A stretch of 64,000 bases of DNA, from contig NZ_CP059734.1 in the NCBI RefSeq assembly GCF_000948985.2, positions 806,001-870,000 of the forward strand, read 5' to 3'. A program made the position numbers and the translations under genes. Below, one piece after another: positions 54,251-63,359 of the stretch. Source of the stretch: Thalassomonas viridans (GTDB taxonomy: Bacteria; Pseudomonadota; Gammaproteobacteria; Enterobacterales; Alteromonadaceae). The notes beneath the pieces are model-generated. The model worked only from the letters and a program-made list of their open reading frames with translations. It made no database searches and was not told the origin of the DNA. Positions within the stretch are counted from its first letter, which is position 1. The number at the start of each line of letters is the position of its first letter.

Positions 54251-55299
54251 GCGAAAAAACCGAAAAGCCTACCCCTAAGAAGATACGAGACGCCCGAAAA
54301 AAGGGGCAGGTGGCCCAGTCTAAAGAGGTGGTTTCGGCGCTGCTGATGTGCGGTGTGTTTATCTTGCTTATCGTGATGAGTGATTATTATCTCGAACACT
54401 TTATCGCCATGTTCGACGCGGTAAGTAATATTTATGATTTGCCGTTTCGGGCAGCCCTTAAAGTGCTGATGACTGATATGTTCGAACATTTTGTTGCCTT
54501 GCTGGCACCTCTGGTGCTGTTAGTTGTTGTTGTTGCCATTGCCGCCAGTGTCGGACAGTTTGGCTTTTTGATCTCCTTTGAGTCTATTAAACCGGAATTT
54601 AAAAAAATAAATCCCGTTGAGGGGGTCAAAAAAATTGTCTCTAAGAAAAGCCTGGTAGAAGTGCTTAAGTCTATTGTTAAAATTGCTTTTTTGGGGTTTC
54701 TGATCTACCACCTGCTTACGGAAAGCATGGATGACTTTGTTAAACTTCCCCATTGCGGCGTAGGTTGTCTTTTGCCTACTGTTGGTTCGGTTTTTATCCA
54801 GTTGTTTATCTACAGTGCAATAGCTTTTATCGTTATTGCGGTAGCCGACTTTTATTTTCAAAAGTCGCAACATACCAAGCAGCTGATGATGAGCATGGAC
54901 GAAATTAAACGGGAATATAAAGAGTCGGAAGGCGATCCGGAAATTAAAGGAAAGCGAAAGGAATTGCATAAAGAAATGCTGGAAGAGGAAATAAAGCCTC
55001 GGGTGAAAAATTCAACTGCAGTGATCACCAACCCCACACATGTTGCCGTGGGCATATATTATGAAAAAGGGGTAACCCCTTTACCTCTGGTTACGGTAAT
55101 GGGGACTGACGAACGAGCGCAACGGATAAAGAAACTGGCGCACCTTGCCGATGTTCCCATGATGGAAAATGTGCCTTTGGCCAGGGGGCTATTGGCACAG
55201 GCAGAGGTCGACAACTATATTCCGTCGGAATACATAGAACCTATTGTTGAAGTGCTTAAATGGGTTGAACAGCTCAAACAAGAAGAAGCGGCAAATTAA
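54247..55299 (+). CDS. sctU: T3SS export switch protein SctU
   Basis: A 350-residue FlhB/YscU protein: four membrane helices, SEKTEKPTPKKIRDARKKGQVAQSKE at the N-terminus, and a cytoplasmic domain with the NPTH autocleavage site at residues 262-265 (AVITNPTHVAVGIYYEKG). Cleavage between Asn and Pro sets the switch to late substrates, acting with SctP. The end ALLAQAEVDNYIPSEYIEPIVEVLKWVEQL is typical. It closes the sctP-U block; a 257-base gap before the translocator genes holds no gene. Confidence 0.97.
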   Translation: MSEKTEKPTPKKIRDARKKGQVAQSKEVVSALLMCGVFILLIVMSDYYLEHFIAMFDAVSNIYDLPFRAALKVLMTDMFEHFVALLAPLVLLVVVVAIAASVGQFGFLISFESIKPEFKKINPVEGVKKIVSKKSLVEVLKSIVKIAFLGFLIYHLLTESMDDFVKLPHCGVGCLLPTVGSVFIQLFIYSAIAFIVIAVADFYFQKSQHTKQLMMSMDEIKREYKESEGDPEIKGKRKELHKEMLEEEIKPRVKNSTAVITNPTHVAVGIYYEKGVTPLPLVTVMGTDERAQRIKKLAHLADVPMMENVPLARGLLAQAEVDNYIPSEYIEPIVEVLKWVEQLKQEEAAN

Positions 55300-55556
55300 T
55301 GCCTGTACAAGTTTACTCATCCTGCGACTTTCTTTCTTAAACAATACTCAATATCTCACTATACCAAGTCTACGCGATGCCGTGTTTTAAAGAAAACAAG
55401 CGGCAGCCGCTGTTTGCTAACGGAAAAATAGTTTTAGCGTAAACATAAATTCTTACTGTGTTTCCTAAGTAAAACAGCGGACGAATATACCGGATCTATT
55501 TCGGCCATATATGTTATTCGTTCTTTATTTATACACATTTTAAATTAAGGCTTGCT

Positions 55557-55994
55557 ATGACTGATGTTAACGAAAACCTTGCTGAAAACAGCATTGAAGA
55601 TGTTCCTGAGATCGGCTTAAGTCAGGAAAATATGGATGTTTTATACAATTATGGCATGCAGCTATTTTCAGCAGGCAGCTATGAAAAGGCAGAAGAGCTT
55701 TTTTCAGGGTTATGCCTGTTTAATGTAGCTGAGAGTAAATATTGGCACGCTAAGGGAGAATGCCGCGCTAAGCGGGGAGAACATCACGGCGCTTATCGCT
55801 GTTTCTCCGCTGCCAGCATAATTTCTCCCCGGGAGCCGCAACACTTGCTTTCGGCAGCTTTGTGTCAAATGAAGTTATCTAAGCCGGAAGTCGCCCAAGT
55901 CTGTTTACAGCAAGTGCTGGAAATGAAACCGGAAGACGAAGCGATAATTAAAAAGGCTGAGCTTTTGTTGCAGAAGTGTCTGCAAACAGCCTGA
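55557..55994 (+). CDS. Translocator chaperone, SycD/LcrH-type TPR
   Basis: A 145-residue class II chaperone with three TPR motifs: LYNYGMQLFSAGSYEKAEELFSGLCLFNVAESKYWHAKGECRAKRGEHHGAYRCFSAASIISPREPQHLLSAALCQMKLSKPEVAQVCLQQVLEM. Such chaperones bind the hydrophobic translocators SctE and SctB until export and may co-activate regulators. It is the first gene of the translocator operon, 36 bases before sctE. The start gives MTDVNENLAENS. Confidence 0.93.
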   Translation: MTDVNENLAENSIEDVPEIGLSQENMDVLYNYGMQLFSAGSYEKAEELFSGLCLFNVAESKYWHAKGECRAKRGEHHGAYRCFSAASIISPREPQHLLSAALCQMKLSKPEVAQVCLQQVLEMKPEDEAIIKKAELLLQKCLQTA

Positions 55995-56029
55995 AAGTAG
56001 GTTTACCTTAGGGGAAGGAGGGTATTGAG

Positions 56030-57229
56030 ATGGCCGGAACAAATTCGGTGTCAGGCGTAAAGGCCTCTTCTATCAAAAGCTTTGCTGAATTGAGTAGCGG
56101 GGATTATACCACGGAACGTGAGGTAGTGGATGGCCAAACGGTTATTACCAAACGCTACAGCAATAATAGCGCCTGGGTAGTGACCTTTGATGACAACGGC
56201 GATTTTGTGTCGATGACATACACGGACAGTAGCGGAAACAGCTATGACGGCGCCGATTATATCGGCGGTGGTATTAATATGTCGCAAAGCAGTATGGCTT
56301 TGAAGGTATTCCAGGCAGCGAATGAGGGAAAAACTGAATTTGAGCGCAAGTTTTTTCAAAGCACCATAGTTGACTCGGTAGCTGCGCTGAATGAGGGAGA
56401 ATTTAATCTAGAGGCGGAAGATTTGTTTGCGGCTTCCCTGTTGCTGACCTTTTTAACCAGTTCCGTACGGGAGCTTATGGCTGCGACCCAGCGCGATCAA
56501 ATTGAAAAAATAGAAGAGGCCCGAAAGCTGAAAGCTGAACAGGTAATGCAGGACATTAAAGACTACTATAAAAAGCTCAGAAAGCAAAAAAAAGCTGCCT
56601 TTTGGGTTAAGGTTGTTTCCTGGGTGGCGGCAGCAACGGCCTTTATTGCCGGCGCTGCATTAATGGCTACGGGAGTTGGTGCTATTACCGGAGGCATTTT
56701 GATGGCTATGGCCGTTGATACTATGGTAAGCCTGGGCACTGGTGATAAAAGTGGGATGGCACAACTGACCGGGGTTATCGCCGGTTTATTTCGAGATGCC
56801 GGTATGTCAAAAGAAGCTGCCAATATTACCGCTGGTGTGGTTGTTGCTTTGGCTGTGATGCTGCTGACGTTAGGTGCTGGTTCTATGGCGGCAGGTTCGG
56901 CGGCTTCAAGCACTAACGCATCTTTACTTTTTGCTGCCACTAAAGTGGCTTCTCTTACCAGCATACTTAGTACTTTTACCCAAATTGCCCAAACTGGTGT
57001 TTCAATGAACCTCTCTTTTGCAACATATGCTACAGGCGAAGCCGAATTAGATAAAGAAAAGAATCAGTTAGATATCATTTTGATACAAGATTTACTTGAT
57101 CAAGCTATGGAGTTAGTCAAAACATATCTAGAATCTCGGCGGAATATTTTGACAGAGCAAGCCAAACAGTTAGCTGATAAATCTAAGGTTGACTCAGCTA
57201 TTACCCAAAGAATTTTAAGAGCGGTATAG
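56030..57229 (+). CDS. sctE: Major translocator SctE (YopB/SipB-like)
   Basis: A 399-residue pore-forming translocator. Seen: a coiled coil (QRDQIEKIEEARKLKAEQVMQDIKDYYKKLRKQKKA), a first hydrophobic hairpin (AFWVKVVSWVAAATAFIAGAALMATGVGAITGGILMAMAVDTMVSLG, about 190-235) and a second (NITAGVVVALAVMLLTLGAGSMAAG, about 265-290), and a C-terminal helical part. This two-hairpin layout is that of YopB/PopB/SipB. It inserts into the host membrane with SctB. The order chaperone-SctE-SctB is standard. Confidence 0.9.
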   Translation: MAGTNSVSGVKASSIKSFAELSSGDYTTEREVVDGQTVITKRYSNNSAWVVTFDDNGDFVSMTYTDSSGNSYDGADYIGGGINMSQSSMALKVFQAANEGKTEFERKFFQSTIVDSVAALNEGEFNLEAEDLFAASLLLTFLTSSVRELMAATQRDQIEKIEEARKLKAEQVMQDIKDYYKKLRKQKKAAFWVKVVSWVAAATAFIAGAALMATGVGAITGGILMAMAVDTMVSLGTGDKSGMAQLTGVIAGLFRDAGMSKEAANITAGVVVALAVMLLTLGAGSMAAGSAASSTNASLLFAATKVASLTSILSTFTQIAQTGVSMNLSFATYATGEAELDKEKNQLDIILIQDLLDQAMELVKTYLESRRNILTEQAKQLADKSKVDSAITQRILRAV

Positions 57230-57258
57230 TCGTTACTGAAAGAACCTAGGAGAAACTT

Positions 57259-58089
57259 ATGATTGATACAACAGTACCCTTACAGGGGTATAGTAAGATT
57301 TTGAAATCTGACAACCTTCAGCATGACACTGGGCATACCTCTAGTGTTAATCCATCTTCTGCGGCGCCTATTTTGGCAGTTGAAGAAGTCCCGCCACCGC
57401 CACCGGGCACCGGGGTTTCTATGAAGATTATTTCAGAGCAAGTATCAAGCATGCAGGATACGCGAGCTACGGCTACTGACTTAATGAAGATTATGTTTCA
57501 GATTAATGAACAAATACGGCAGTATGCGCAAGAGGAAAGGCTATTTAACACTTTATCTTCGATAAATAAGCAACAAGCCGCGATCAAAGAAAAGATGGCA
57601 GCATTAACTGAACAACTCGCTTTCGATGTGGTAACTGGTATTGTGCAGATTGGCACCAGTGTTGCCTTTTTGACGATGTCGGCGCGTGACACAATAAAGG
57701 CGACAAATGATAAAAATGTACTGCGCGATAGGCCCACTGTTAAGAATCAGGGAGAATCGGATGCTGATTTTCTTCGACGTCAGCAGAATTGGGACACCCG
57801 CATGAATACTATTTCCACTGATTTGAAGACTAAAATGGATGTCAGAACACAACTTGGCGCACTTAAGGACGCCGTAATAAAAATGGCAAAAGATATTGGA
57901 ACTTATTCAGTGGAAATGAAGAAGTTAGGCGCTGAGCTAGAGCAAGTAGAGGCACAAAAAATTAAGCATCTGGCAGAAGAGCTGCAGGATTTAATGAATG
58001 AAGCGCAGCGGCTTTTACAACGTCTGTATGACAGGTTTATGGGAGATATTCAGATTGAGCATAACACTCGAAGCAAGGTGATGGTTTAG
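57259..58089 (+). CDS. sctB: Minor translocator SctB (YopD/EspB-like)
   Basis: A 276-residue protein with a Pro-rich N-terminus (EEVPPPPPGTG), one hydrophobic segment (FDVVTGIVQIGTSVAFLTMSARDTIKA, about 115-140) and C-terminal coiled coil (ALKDAVIKMAKDIGTYSVEMKKLGAELEQVEAQKIKHLAEELQDLMNEAQRLLQRL). One membrane segment plus amphipathic C-terminal helix matches YopD/PopD-type translocators. It follows sctE by 29 bases and should form the host pore with it. AGGAG precedes the ATG. Confidence 0.85.
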   Translation: MIDTTVPLQGYSKILKSDNLQHDTGHTSSVNPSSAAPILAVEEVPPPPPGTGVSMKIISEQVSSMQDTRATATDLMKIMFQINEQIRQYAQEERLFNTLSSINKQQAAIKEKMAALTEQLAFDVVTGIVQIGTSVAFLTMSARDTIKATNDKNVLRDRPTVKNQGESDADFLRRQQNWDTRMNTISTDLKTKMDVRTQLGALKDAVIKMAKDIGTYSVEMKKLGAELEQVEAQKIKHLAEELQDLMNEAQRLLQRLYDRFMGDIQIEHNTRSKVMV

Positions 58090-58223
58090 GCAAATGGATA
58101 GGGAATACTTAACCCGGCGATTGACATACTGCTGGGGGGAATTGGACGCAATTATTATGCTACACGGCAGAATATTTTTATACCCACAATGATAAATACC
58201 AAAGAAAATAAGGGGATTTTTTT

Positions 58224-58703
58224 ATGACAGAGCATACTACACATTTACAAGCCTGGCTTAATGAAATGGGCAGGCAGCAGGGAACAAACTTTACCCTGGA
58301 TGAACAGGGGCGGTGTTTTATTAAGGCGAACGACGAAACGAGCCTGTGCCTGTTTGGCATTGCCGGCAGCGATCATTTTTATATTAACGTTGAACTTATT
58401 GAAGTGCCGGTAACGGCAGCAGAAAACTTGTTTAAATGCGCATTAAGCTTAAATTTATTCCAGCAGGAAACCCGGGGGGCAACTATCGCTTTTGACGATC
58501 AGGCCAATATGCTTATGCTCTGTTATAGCGGCAGTTATGAGAGCAATTCTTTTCAGGACTTCTCGAATGTGCTTAATAATATGATTGATTTAACCGCCAG
58601 TCTTAAGCCTCAATTGCAGGAATCCTTGTCTGATCATGCGCAAGGCTCTGCTCCTTTGCAGGAAACTGCTCCTTTTATGCACGAAGGCGGTCTCCGGTTA
58701 TAA
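58224..58703 (+). CDS. T3SS chaperone, CesT/Tir-chaperone-like
   Basis: A 159-residue protein with the class I chaperone arrangement: LQAWLNEMGRQQGTNFTLDEQGRCFIKANDETSLCLFGIAGSDHFYINVELIEVPVTAAENLFKCALSLNLFQQETRGATIAFDDQANMLMLCYSG, which is close to the CesT consensus (first helix, F-x-L-D-x-x-G, strands, N-L-F). AAGGGG stands before the ATG. The last 40 residues are Gln/Ser-rich and disordered. It may serve an effector outside the window; the neighbours encode translocators. Confidence 0.8.
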   Translation: MTEHTTHLQAWLNEMGRQQGTNFTLDEQGRCFIKANDETSLCLFGIAGSDHFYINVELIEVPVTAAENLFKCALSLNLFQQETRGATIAFDDQANMLMLCYSGSYESNSFQDFSNVLNNMIDLTASLKPQLQESLSDHAQGSAPLQETAPFMHEGGLRL

Positions 58704-58759
58704 AAGTGCTTGGCTGATTTTTGTGAACAAAAGCGTGATAAAAATCAGCATAGGGCAAT

Positions 58760-58790
58760 AGTGCCGGTCAGTTAAACACTGACCGGCACT
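58760..58790. terminator. Bidirectional terminator after the translocator operon
   Basis: AGTGCCGGTCAG and CTGACCGGCACT form perfect 12-bp arms around TTAAACA, followed by AAATACTT. It lies between convergent genes ending at 58703 and 58814. Confidence 0.85.
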
Positions 58791-58813
58791 AAATACTTCT
58801 CCGCACTAAAATA

Positions 58814-59128
58814 CTAGTGCTGTTCATCCTCCTTACTTTCCTTTATTTCGGCTTGCTTGTTGTGGCTGTAGGCTTCCTTGTAGAGCTGGTCGATTCGCTG
58901 GTAATACTCCTTCGCCTGGCACTTAAGCCAATAGCTCAGGTGGCGTATGCCTTCGCTGGTTTCCTCGCTGATGCACTCCGGCTCCTGGGCGACGGCGGCA
59001 AAAGCGTCGCAGAGAAAGGCGCATTCCTGATGAAATTGAGAAAAGTCGTCGGTCAAATCGACCAGCGCCGACAGCTGGGCTTTCCTTCTGGCGGCTTCAT
59101 TTTGCGCGGCTGGAGCTGATTCAGACAT
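58814..59128 (-). CDS. Hypothetical, acidic helical protein
   Basis: A 104-residue protein with AGGAGG 8 bases before the ATG at 59128. Predicted all-helical, acidic, with four cysteines (ECAFLCDAFAAVAQEPECISEE, YWLKCQAKEYY). No family recognised. Its start overlaps the stop of the gene encoded just upstream (59121-59330), so the two form a translationally linked pair downstream of a hairpin-bearing leader. Confidence 0.6.
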   Translation of the reverse strand: MSESAPAAQNEAARRKAQLSALVDLTDDFSQFHQECAFLCDAFAAVAQEPECISEETSEGIRHLSYWLKCQAKEYYQRIDQLYKEAYSHNKQAEIKESKEDEQH

Positions 59129-59330
59129 GAGCTTGTCCTCCTGCAAAGGTTAACGGCAGGTAGCCACGGGTAAAACCGCCGGCACGAATAGTGCCGGTAA
59201 AGCCGTGGAGGGAATGTATACCGGAATTACTGGTATTAACAAAACCGTGCCGGCGGCGGGGAGGTGTGTTCTTTGTTACAAAAACTTTAACCGAGTGCAA
59301 CTCTGGCATATCATTAGCAATAGCCATCAT
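59121..59330 (-). CDS. Small Gly/His/Arg-rich hypothetical protein
   Basis: A 69-residue protein with AGGAG 5 bases before the ATG. Composition is unusual: KNTPPRRRHGFVNTSNSGIHSLHGFTGTIRAGGFTRGYLPLTFAGGQ, rich in Gly, Arg, His, Thr and Ser with spaced GF/GFT units (HGF, HGFTG, GGFTRG). No signal peptide. Its stop lies inside the start of the next gene. Function unknown; repeated GFT-type units recall structural or phase-separating peptides, but that is only an impression. Confidence 0.55.
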   Translation of the reverse strand: MMAIANDMPELHSVKVFVTKNTPPRRRHGFVNTSNSGIHSLHGFTGTIRAGGFTRGYLPLTFAGGQAHV

Positions 59331-59803
59331 AGATACTCCTAACTAATATATCTGTGTTGGTTAGCTATCTTCGGGTGTTCCTAGCACCTGAGGATAGCGC
59401 CTTGTTTACTTGCTTGTTTGCCAACTTGTTTATCAAGTTAGCGGCCGGTAAGTGGCCGGTGAATCATCTGTGCGTGAGGAACCTCCTTAGATGAGGTGGG
59501 GATTATTTATATATAGTATAAGGGGCTGAATATATCAACAGCCAGAAGGGGGGATTTTTAACAAGATCTTTTTGCTTTTAACTTGTTGATAAGTATGGTT
59601 TTTTGTGTCTTTGAGCGAAAGGGGAGAGTGATGGTTTAAGCTTGCTCTCTGTCAGAGAAAGCCGCCGGGCGATTTAATCTATCTTATGGTTTAGAGATAT
59701 CATTGACATCCTCCCCGCCCTGAAGGACGAGGATTCCAGGTCGCTCACGCGACTTTAGGTTCCTGTTTCATTGAGCCCGCTAATGCCGGTTCTCCACAGG
59801 CTA
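59331..59803. other. Gene-free stretch and right end of tnpB element
   Basis: Includes the hairpin at 59365-59397, a T/G-rich stretch and, from about 59700, the palindromic end region of the IS200/IS605-type element (CCTCCCCGCCCTGAAGGACG and GGATTCC), where the RNA guide of a TnpB would be encoded. Confidence 0.5.
59365..59397 (-). promoter_or_regulatory. Hairpin in the leader of the 59330 gene
   Basis: CTATCTTCGGGTG and CACCTGAGGATAG pair over 13 bases with two G-U pairs around TTCCTAG, about 35 bases upstream of the ATG. In the transcript it stands before AGGAG. Could be a terminator-like or regulatory leader. Confidence 0.4.
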
Positions 59804-60665
59804 CTACGCGGTGTCCCGCGCTAAAACATTCATCGCCCCAACCACATCGACATTTTCGGTAAAGCCGCACTCAACACAGGTAAAATTTGCTTGTGTCTTT
59901 CGGTTATCTCGATGTCGATGGTCACAGTGAGGGCATTGCTGGCTGGTATATTTGGGGTCAACCAGTACCAGCTCCCCATCTTGGCAGGCCTGTTTGTAGG
60001 CCAGCTGTTGCCTGAACTCAAACCAGCCCTGGCCCAGGATGGTGGGGTTTAGACCTGCCTTGATCCTGACGTTTCTCCCCGGTATTTCTTGACTTCCTTT
60101 TGCTGAGACTGACATGTTCCTGACTTTCAAATCTTCCGGCACTATCATCGCGTGGTTTTTGCTGAGCATCGTGGAAGCTTTATGCTGCAAGTCTTTCCTG
60201 GCATCGGCTATTTTGTGGTGTAACCGGGAAATGAGTTGTTTCTGTGTTTTCCAATTCTGTGAGCCCTTTTTCTTTTTAGCCAGTTTACGTTGTGCCCTGG
60301 CCAGCTTGGTTTGGTGATGTTTAAAAGCGTTCAGTGGTGCTAAAGTACTACCATCAGGCATAGTGGCAAAGCGCGTTATCCCCATATCGATACCGATGGC
60401 TGTGGTTGACGGGGGAGTGATTTGTTCGATCTCTTGTTCAACCTGGACCGAGATGTACCAGCCATCGGGTGGCGGGAAACGGTGAGGTTCTTCGCTTTGC
60501 CTGTGATTTCCCGGCTTTTAAAAAAGCTCACCCGGCCGACTTTAGGTAAATAGACTCGGTTATTGTCGAACTTGACATCATCAAACAATACGTACAACAG
60601 CAAAAAACACCACATTAATCGCCTGCGGCGGACGATTATATCCCCGCCCTAGAAGCGACGGGGTT
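59700..60665 (-). mobile_element. IS200/IS605-type element with tnpB only
   Basis: A tnpB-only (IS1341-like) element: no tnpA is present. The ends are marked by CCCCGCCCTGAAGGACG near 59708 and by CCCCGCCCTAGAAGCGACGG near 60643, typical subterminal palindromes. tnpB inside is frameshifted, so the element is probably not mobile unless helped in trans. Exact ends were not fixed. Confidence 0.75.
59804..60615 (-). pseudogene. tnpB: Frameshifted tnpB, RNA-guided nuclease remnant
   Basis: The C-terminal part (60385 to 59804) is open and carries the RuvC residues: GIDMGITRFA (Asp), VPEDLKVRNM (Glu) and VDVVGAMNVLARD (Asp), with a zinc ribbon CPHC...CVEC. The N-terminal part continues in another frame to 60615 (VKFDNNRVYLPKVGRVSFFKSREITGKAKNLTVSRHP), and the frames join near 60460-60480 at PPDGWYISVQVEQE. 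The usual first 100 or more residues are missing. So both truncated and frameshifted, and likely inactive although the catalytic triad remains. Confidence 0.8.
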
Positions 60666-61437
60666 TTACGCTCTTGTTGATAAACCCTAAATCTCATTAA
60701 AGCTTCCGGGGGTATACATTCAGAAGAGCACTCTGGCGCTTAAATTTATGTTTAACTGAGCGATATCAGTATATAGGAGGGTTATTTGAGTATACGAATA
60801 TTATGCTATTTTTATCTGCTTTTTACCTGGAAATTGAGAGTTTCAGCTAGCCCGCACTGTTTTGGAGTTGGCATGTAGGCAAACAGATGCCTGCGCTTTA
60901 CGGACGAACACCCGGGACACTTGTATCAATATATCCATGGTTTAATCGCAGCAGTGTTTTCTACAACAAGGCATTTAATACACAGGAGCCGAAGCATAGC
61001 CAGAGATAGCTGCACACAACAGTATGGCCGGTTGATGCCTTTGAAACTGCCAGTATCGACTTTGCCCTGCATGGGCTTAGGCAAGTAAGCACCTGAATTT
61101 AAGTTTGTCCTGGGTTTGAAGGCTGTAGTTAATTCTGCGTTAGCCGTTGATATTGTTTTTTGCCATTACCTGGTTTTTTGGACATGGTAATGTGGCTGTG
61201 TTTACAATGTAAAGCAGGGGAAGGCCCAGAAAAGTAGCAGACACTTTAATATGGCAAAGTAGGGCATGGCATACTTTGCCATATTAAGTGGATAAGCGAT
61301 AATGACAGGGGCATTTCCTGCTGGCGCTGTTAAGATAGTACGGCTGTAAACATTTTAGCTGTAATTGAACAAATCTGAATATGCAACAGATTTTCTGTGG
61401 TTTTTGGTTGAGCTGAACGATATAAGGGGACGAAAAG
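60616..61437. other. 822-bp gene-free stretch
   Basis: No supported gene. It contains the left end of the tnpB element and a strong hairpin at 61242-61290. The rest shows nothing I can identify. Confidence 0.4.
61242..61290. terminator. Long hairpin
   Basis: CACTTTAATATGGCAAAGTA pairs with TACTTTGCCATATTAAGTG over 19 bases with one bulge; the loop is GGGCATGGCA. No T-run follows. It lies 150 bases before the next gene and may be a protein-binding palindrome rather than a terminator. Confidence 0.5.
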
Positions 61438-61962
61438 GTGTTAATTGGAAACAGCAGTGGAGTTCAACAACCCGGCCTTAAAGTTGTTAATGCCTTAGAG
61501 TTAAAAGAAGCACTGGCAACCCCTTGGCTGTTAAAAGAAAGCGATAGGGGGGCTAGTGTGAAAATTATTCGCAATAGCAGGTATTACCTGCATGGGGTTA
61601 TCCGTTTCCTTGATAACCATGCGGCACGATCTGATAAGGCCGTACCTGTATCCCTGGCGTTTAAACTTGTGGCCGCGCGACGGTACGGCAAAGGTGACTG
61701 GATTATTACGCATTTTGTTATTAACATTGCCCCCAAGAACATGAGAAAAAACTATGCCTTACCTTTTTTAATTGCGACGCTGCGCTGGCTTAGCGCCCGT
61801 GGTTATGCTGCGGTGCGCTTTCCGGTATTCTCCCGCAGGCGTTGTCAAAACTTTACCGAAATGTTGTTGCATACCGGTTTTCAATTTAAGGTGTTGAACC
61901 GTTATTTATTTCAAACCATTAAAGTTGAGCTTCAGCCGTTAAATTCTATTCATGATACCTAA
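61438..61962 (+). CDS. Predicted GNAT-like protein
   Basis: A 174-residue protein from a GTG start with AGGGGA 8 bases upstream. The middle, WIITHFVINIAPKNMRKNYALPFLIATLRWLSARGYAAVRFPVFSRRRCQNFTEMLLHTGFQFK, has the strand-helix-strand and closing xxGF pattern of GNAT acetyltransferases, though the glycine loop is degraded (PKNMRKNYA). Function unknown. Located between the tnpB element and the sctO-X-Y group, convergent with the small membrane protein gene, which overlaps its end. Confidence 0.5.
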   Translation: MLIGNSSGVQQPGLKVVNALELKEALATPWLLKESDRGASVKIIRNSRYYLHGVIRFLDNHAARSDKAVPVSLAFKLVAARRYGKGDWIITHFVINIAPKNMRKNYALPFLIATLRWLSARGYAAVRFPVFSRRRCQNFTEMLLHTGFQFKVLNRYLFQTIKVELQPLNSIHDT

Positions 61963-62196
61963 GCTGTTAATCATGAGAAAAAGCAGGTTCATGGTGATCA
62001 GAGAGCCTTTTTTGTATCGTATGCCGACAATAGTCCAAATTAATGAGCCGATGAAAGAGATGCTATATATGTAAATCTGCTTGTGTGTGTGGATATGGCC
62101 GAAGTGAGACATAGTAAGGGCCGCACTAATGCTGCATAACGTGCCGAGCCATTCAAAAATTGTCCATAATTTATTTTTATCGATTGCTGCTGTCAT
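61939..62196 (-). CDS. Small membrane protein
   Basis: An 85-residue protein with three likely membrane helices: LWTIFEWLGTLCSISAALTMSHFG, YIYSISFIGSLIWTIVGIRY and LITMNLLFLMINSLGIM. It resembles small integral membrane proteins of the PnuC-like/SWEET-half size class but no motif fixes a family. AGGT lies before the ATG. It overlaps the convergent 61438 gene by 24 bases at the 3' end. Confidence 0.55.
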   Translation of the reverse strand: MTAAIDKNKLWTIFEWLGTLCSISAALTMSHFGHIHTHKQIYIYSISFIGSLIWTIVGIRYKKGSLITMNLLFLMINSLGIMNRI

Positions 62197-62717
62197 TTAA
62201 TAGTACCTGAATTGCGCGCGACCAAGGTGTAGCACGGGTTATTGTTAACTCGACTAAAGCCATAAACGGGTTTAAAAAATACATCATGGATTATCAGCTT
62301 GTGGTTATGCATTCGGGATATTACCTGTATTGCTTTTCAGACATAAACGGTGGCGTTATGGAGTTGTCTGCCGTATTTGTTCACCGGCGTATTGCTTAAT
62401 CCTGTAATGCTTTTGCATATCAAAGTTGTTCCAAAATTAAAATTTGTTGTTTGTGCCCCTCCTTGTGCCAGTCAATGAACAGCTTGCCGTTAAATAAACT
62501 GATAACGTTTAACTGATGAAAATGTAGGTAGCAGGATGCCCGTTATGCTTTGCTCATGTTAAGACACCAATGCTGACATTGTGTTGCTAAAACCGGGGCA
62601 AAAACATCCTGAAGGTTGCGGTGTCTTATCTTTATTCCTCAATAAGTATCAGCAGGCTATTTGCACGTAATCTTCGGTAAGCGAACAAGACGGCAAATAC
62701 AAAAATTTAGTGTGTTT
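62197..62717. other. 521-bp gene-free stretch before sctO
   Basis: No gene supported. It should contain the promoters of the divergent small membrane protein and of the sctO-X-Y unit. I see no clear operator. Confidence 0.35.
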
Positions 62718-63185
62718 ATGTTAGACAGGTTATTTGTAATTAAAGAACTGCGTGAACGTAGAGCCGCAGCTAAGGTAACGGAATGCAGGCGTACACTTGC
62801 ACAATGTGAGCAGGCATTGCAGGACGCTAAGCAACAGCTGGCAGATTATGTGCAATGGCGAAGCGAAGAAGAAGTTAGATTATTTCAATTGCTTATGGGC
62901 AAGGTGTCAGCGTATCGCAAGTTGGAAGATATCAACCAGGATGTTAGCGAATTGCGCCGAAAAGATGCTGACTTTCAGCAGAAAATTATTGAAGCGGAAG
63001 AAGAGCTGCAACAGGCTAAACAGGCGTTGCAGCAGGCTTTGCAGGCTCATGTTTTAGCGCAGCGGGCTGTGGAAAAGTTTAATGAGCTGTGTGCTAAAGA
63101 TCGGGAAGCGGCAGAAAAGGAACAACAAAGAAAAGAAGAGCTGGAATTAGAAGAATTCACCAAGCCTTTGCATAGCCTTGGTTAA
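62718..63185 (+). CDS. sctO: T3SS stalk protein SctO
   Basis: A 155-residue, almost wholly coiled-coil protein (LDRLFVIKELRERRAAAKVTECRRTLAQCEQALQDAKQQLADYVQWRSEEEVRLFQLLMGKVSAYRKLEDI ...), the YscO/FliJ pattern of two long antiparallel helices with a short linker. SctO is the central stalk in the SctN hexamer and binds SctV. The ATG at 62718 fits YscO starts; the ribosome binding site is weak. It is separated from sctN by more than 36 kb, which is unusual. Confidence 0.85.
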   Translation: MLDRLFVIKELRERRAAAKVTECRRTLAQCEQALQDAKQQLADYVQWRSEEEVRLFQLLMGKVSAYRKLEDINQDVSELRRKDADFQQKIIEAEEELQQAKQALQQALQAHVLAQRAVEKFNELCAKDREAAEKEQQRKEELELEEFTKPLHSLG

Positions 63186-63359
63186 CTACCGGTTGCAAAT
63201 GAACGAAAAGCAAAAACAAAAAATACTAAGCCGTGTCTTATAGCTAAGCAGTTATAGCCCCATATGTGGCAGGTATGTATATGAAGTGGTTTAGTACAGC
63301 CGGACAGTGCCGTCACAAAGGTTATGAGTATATGTTTTAGTTATACAGGAGTGCCAGTA

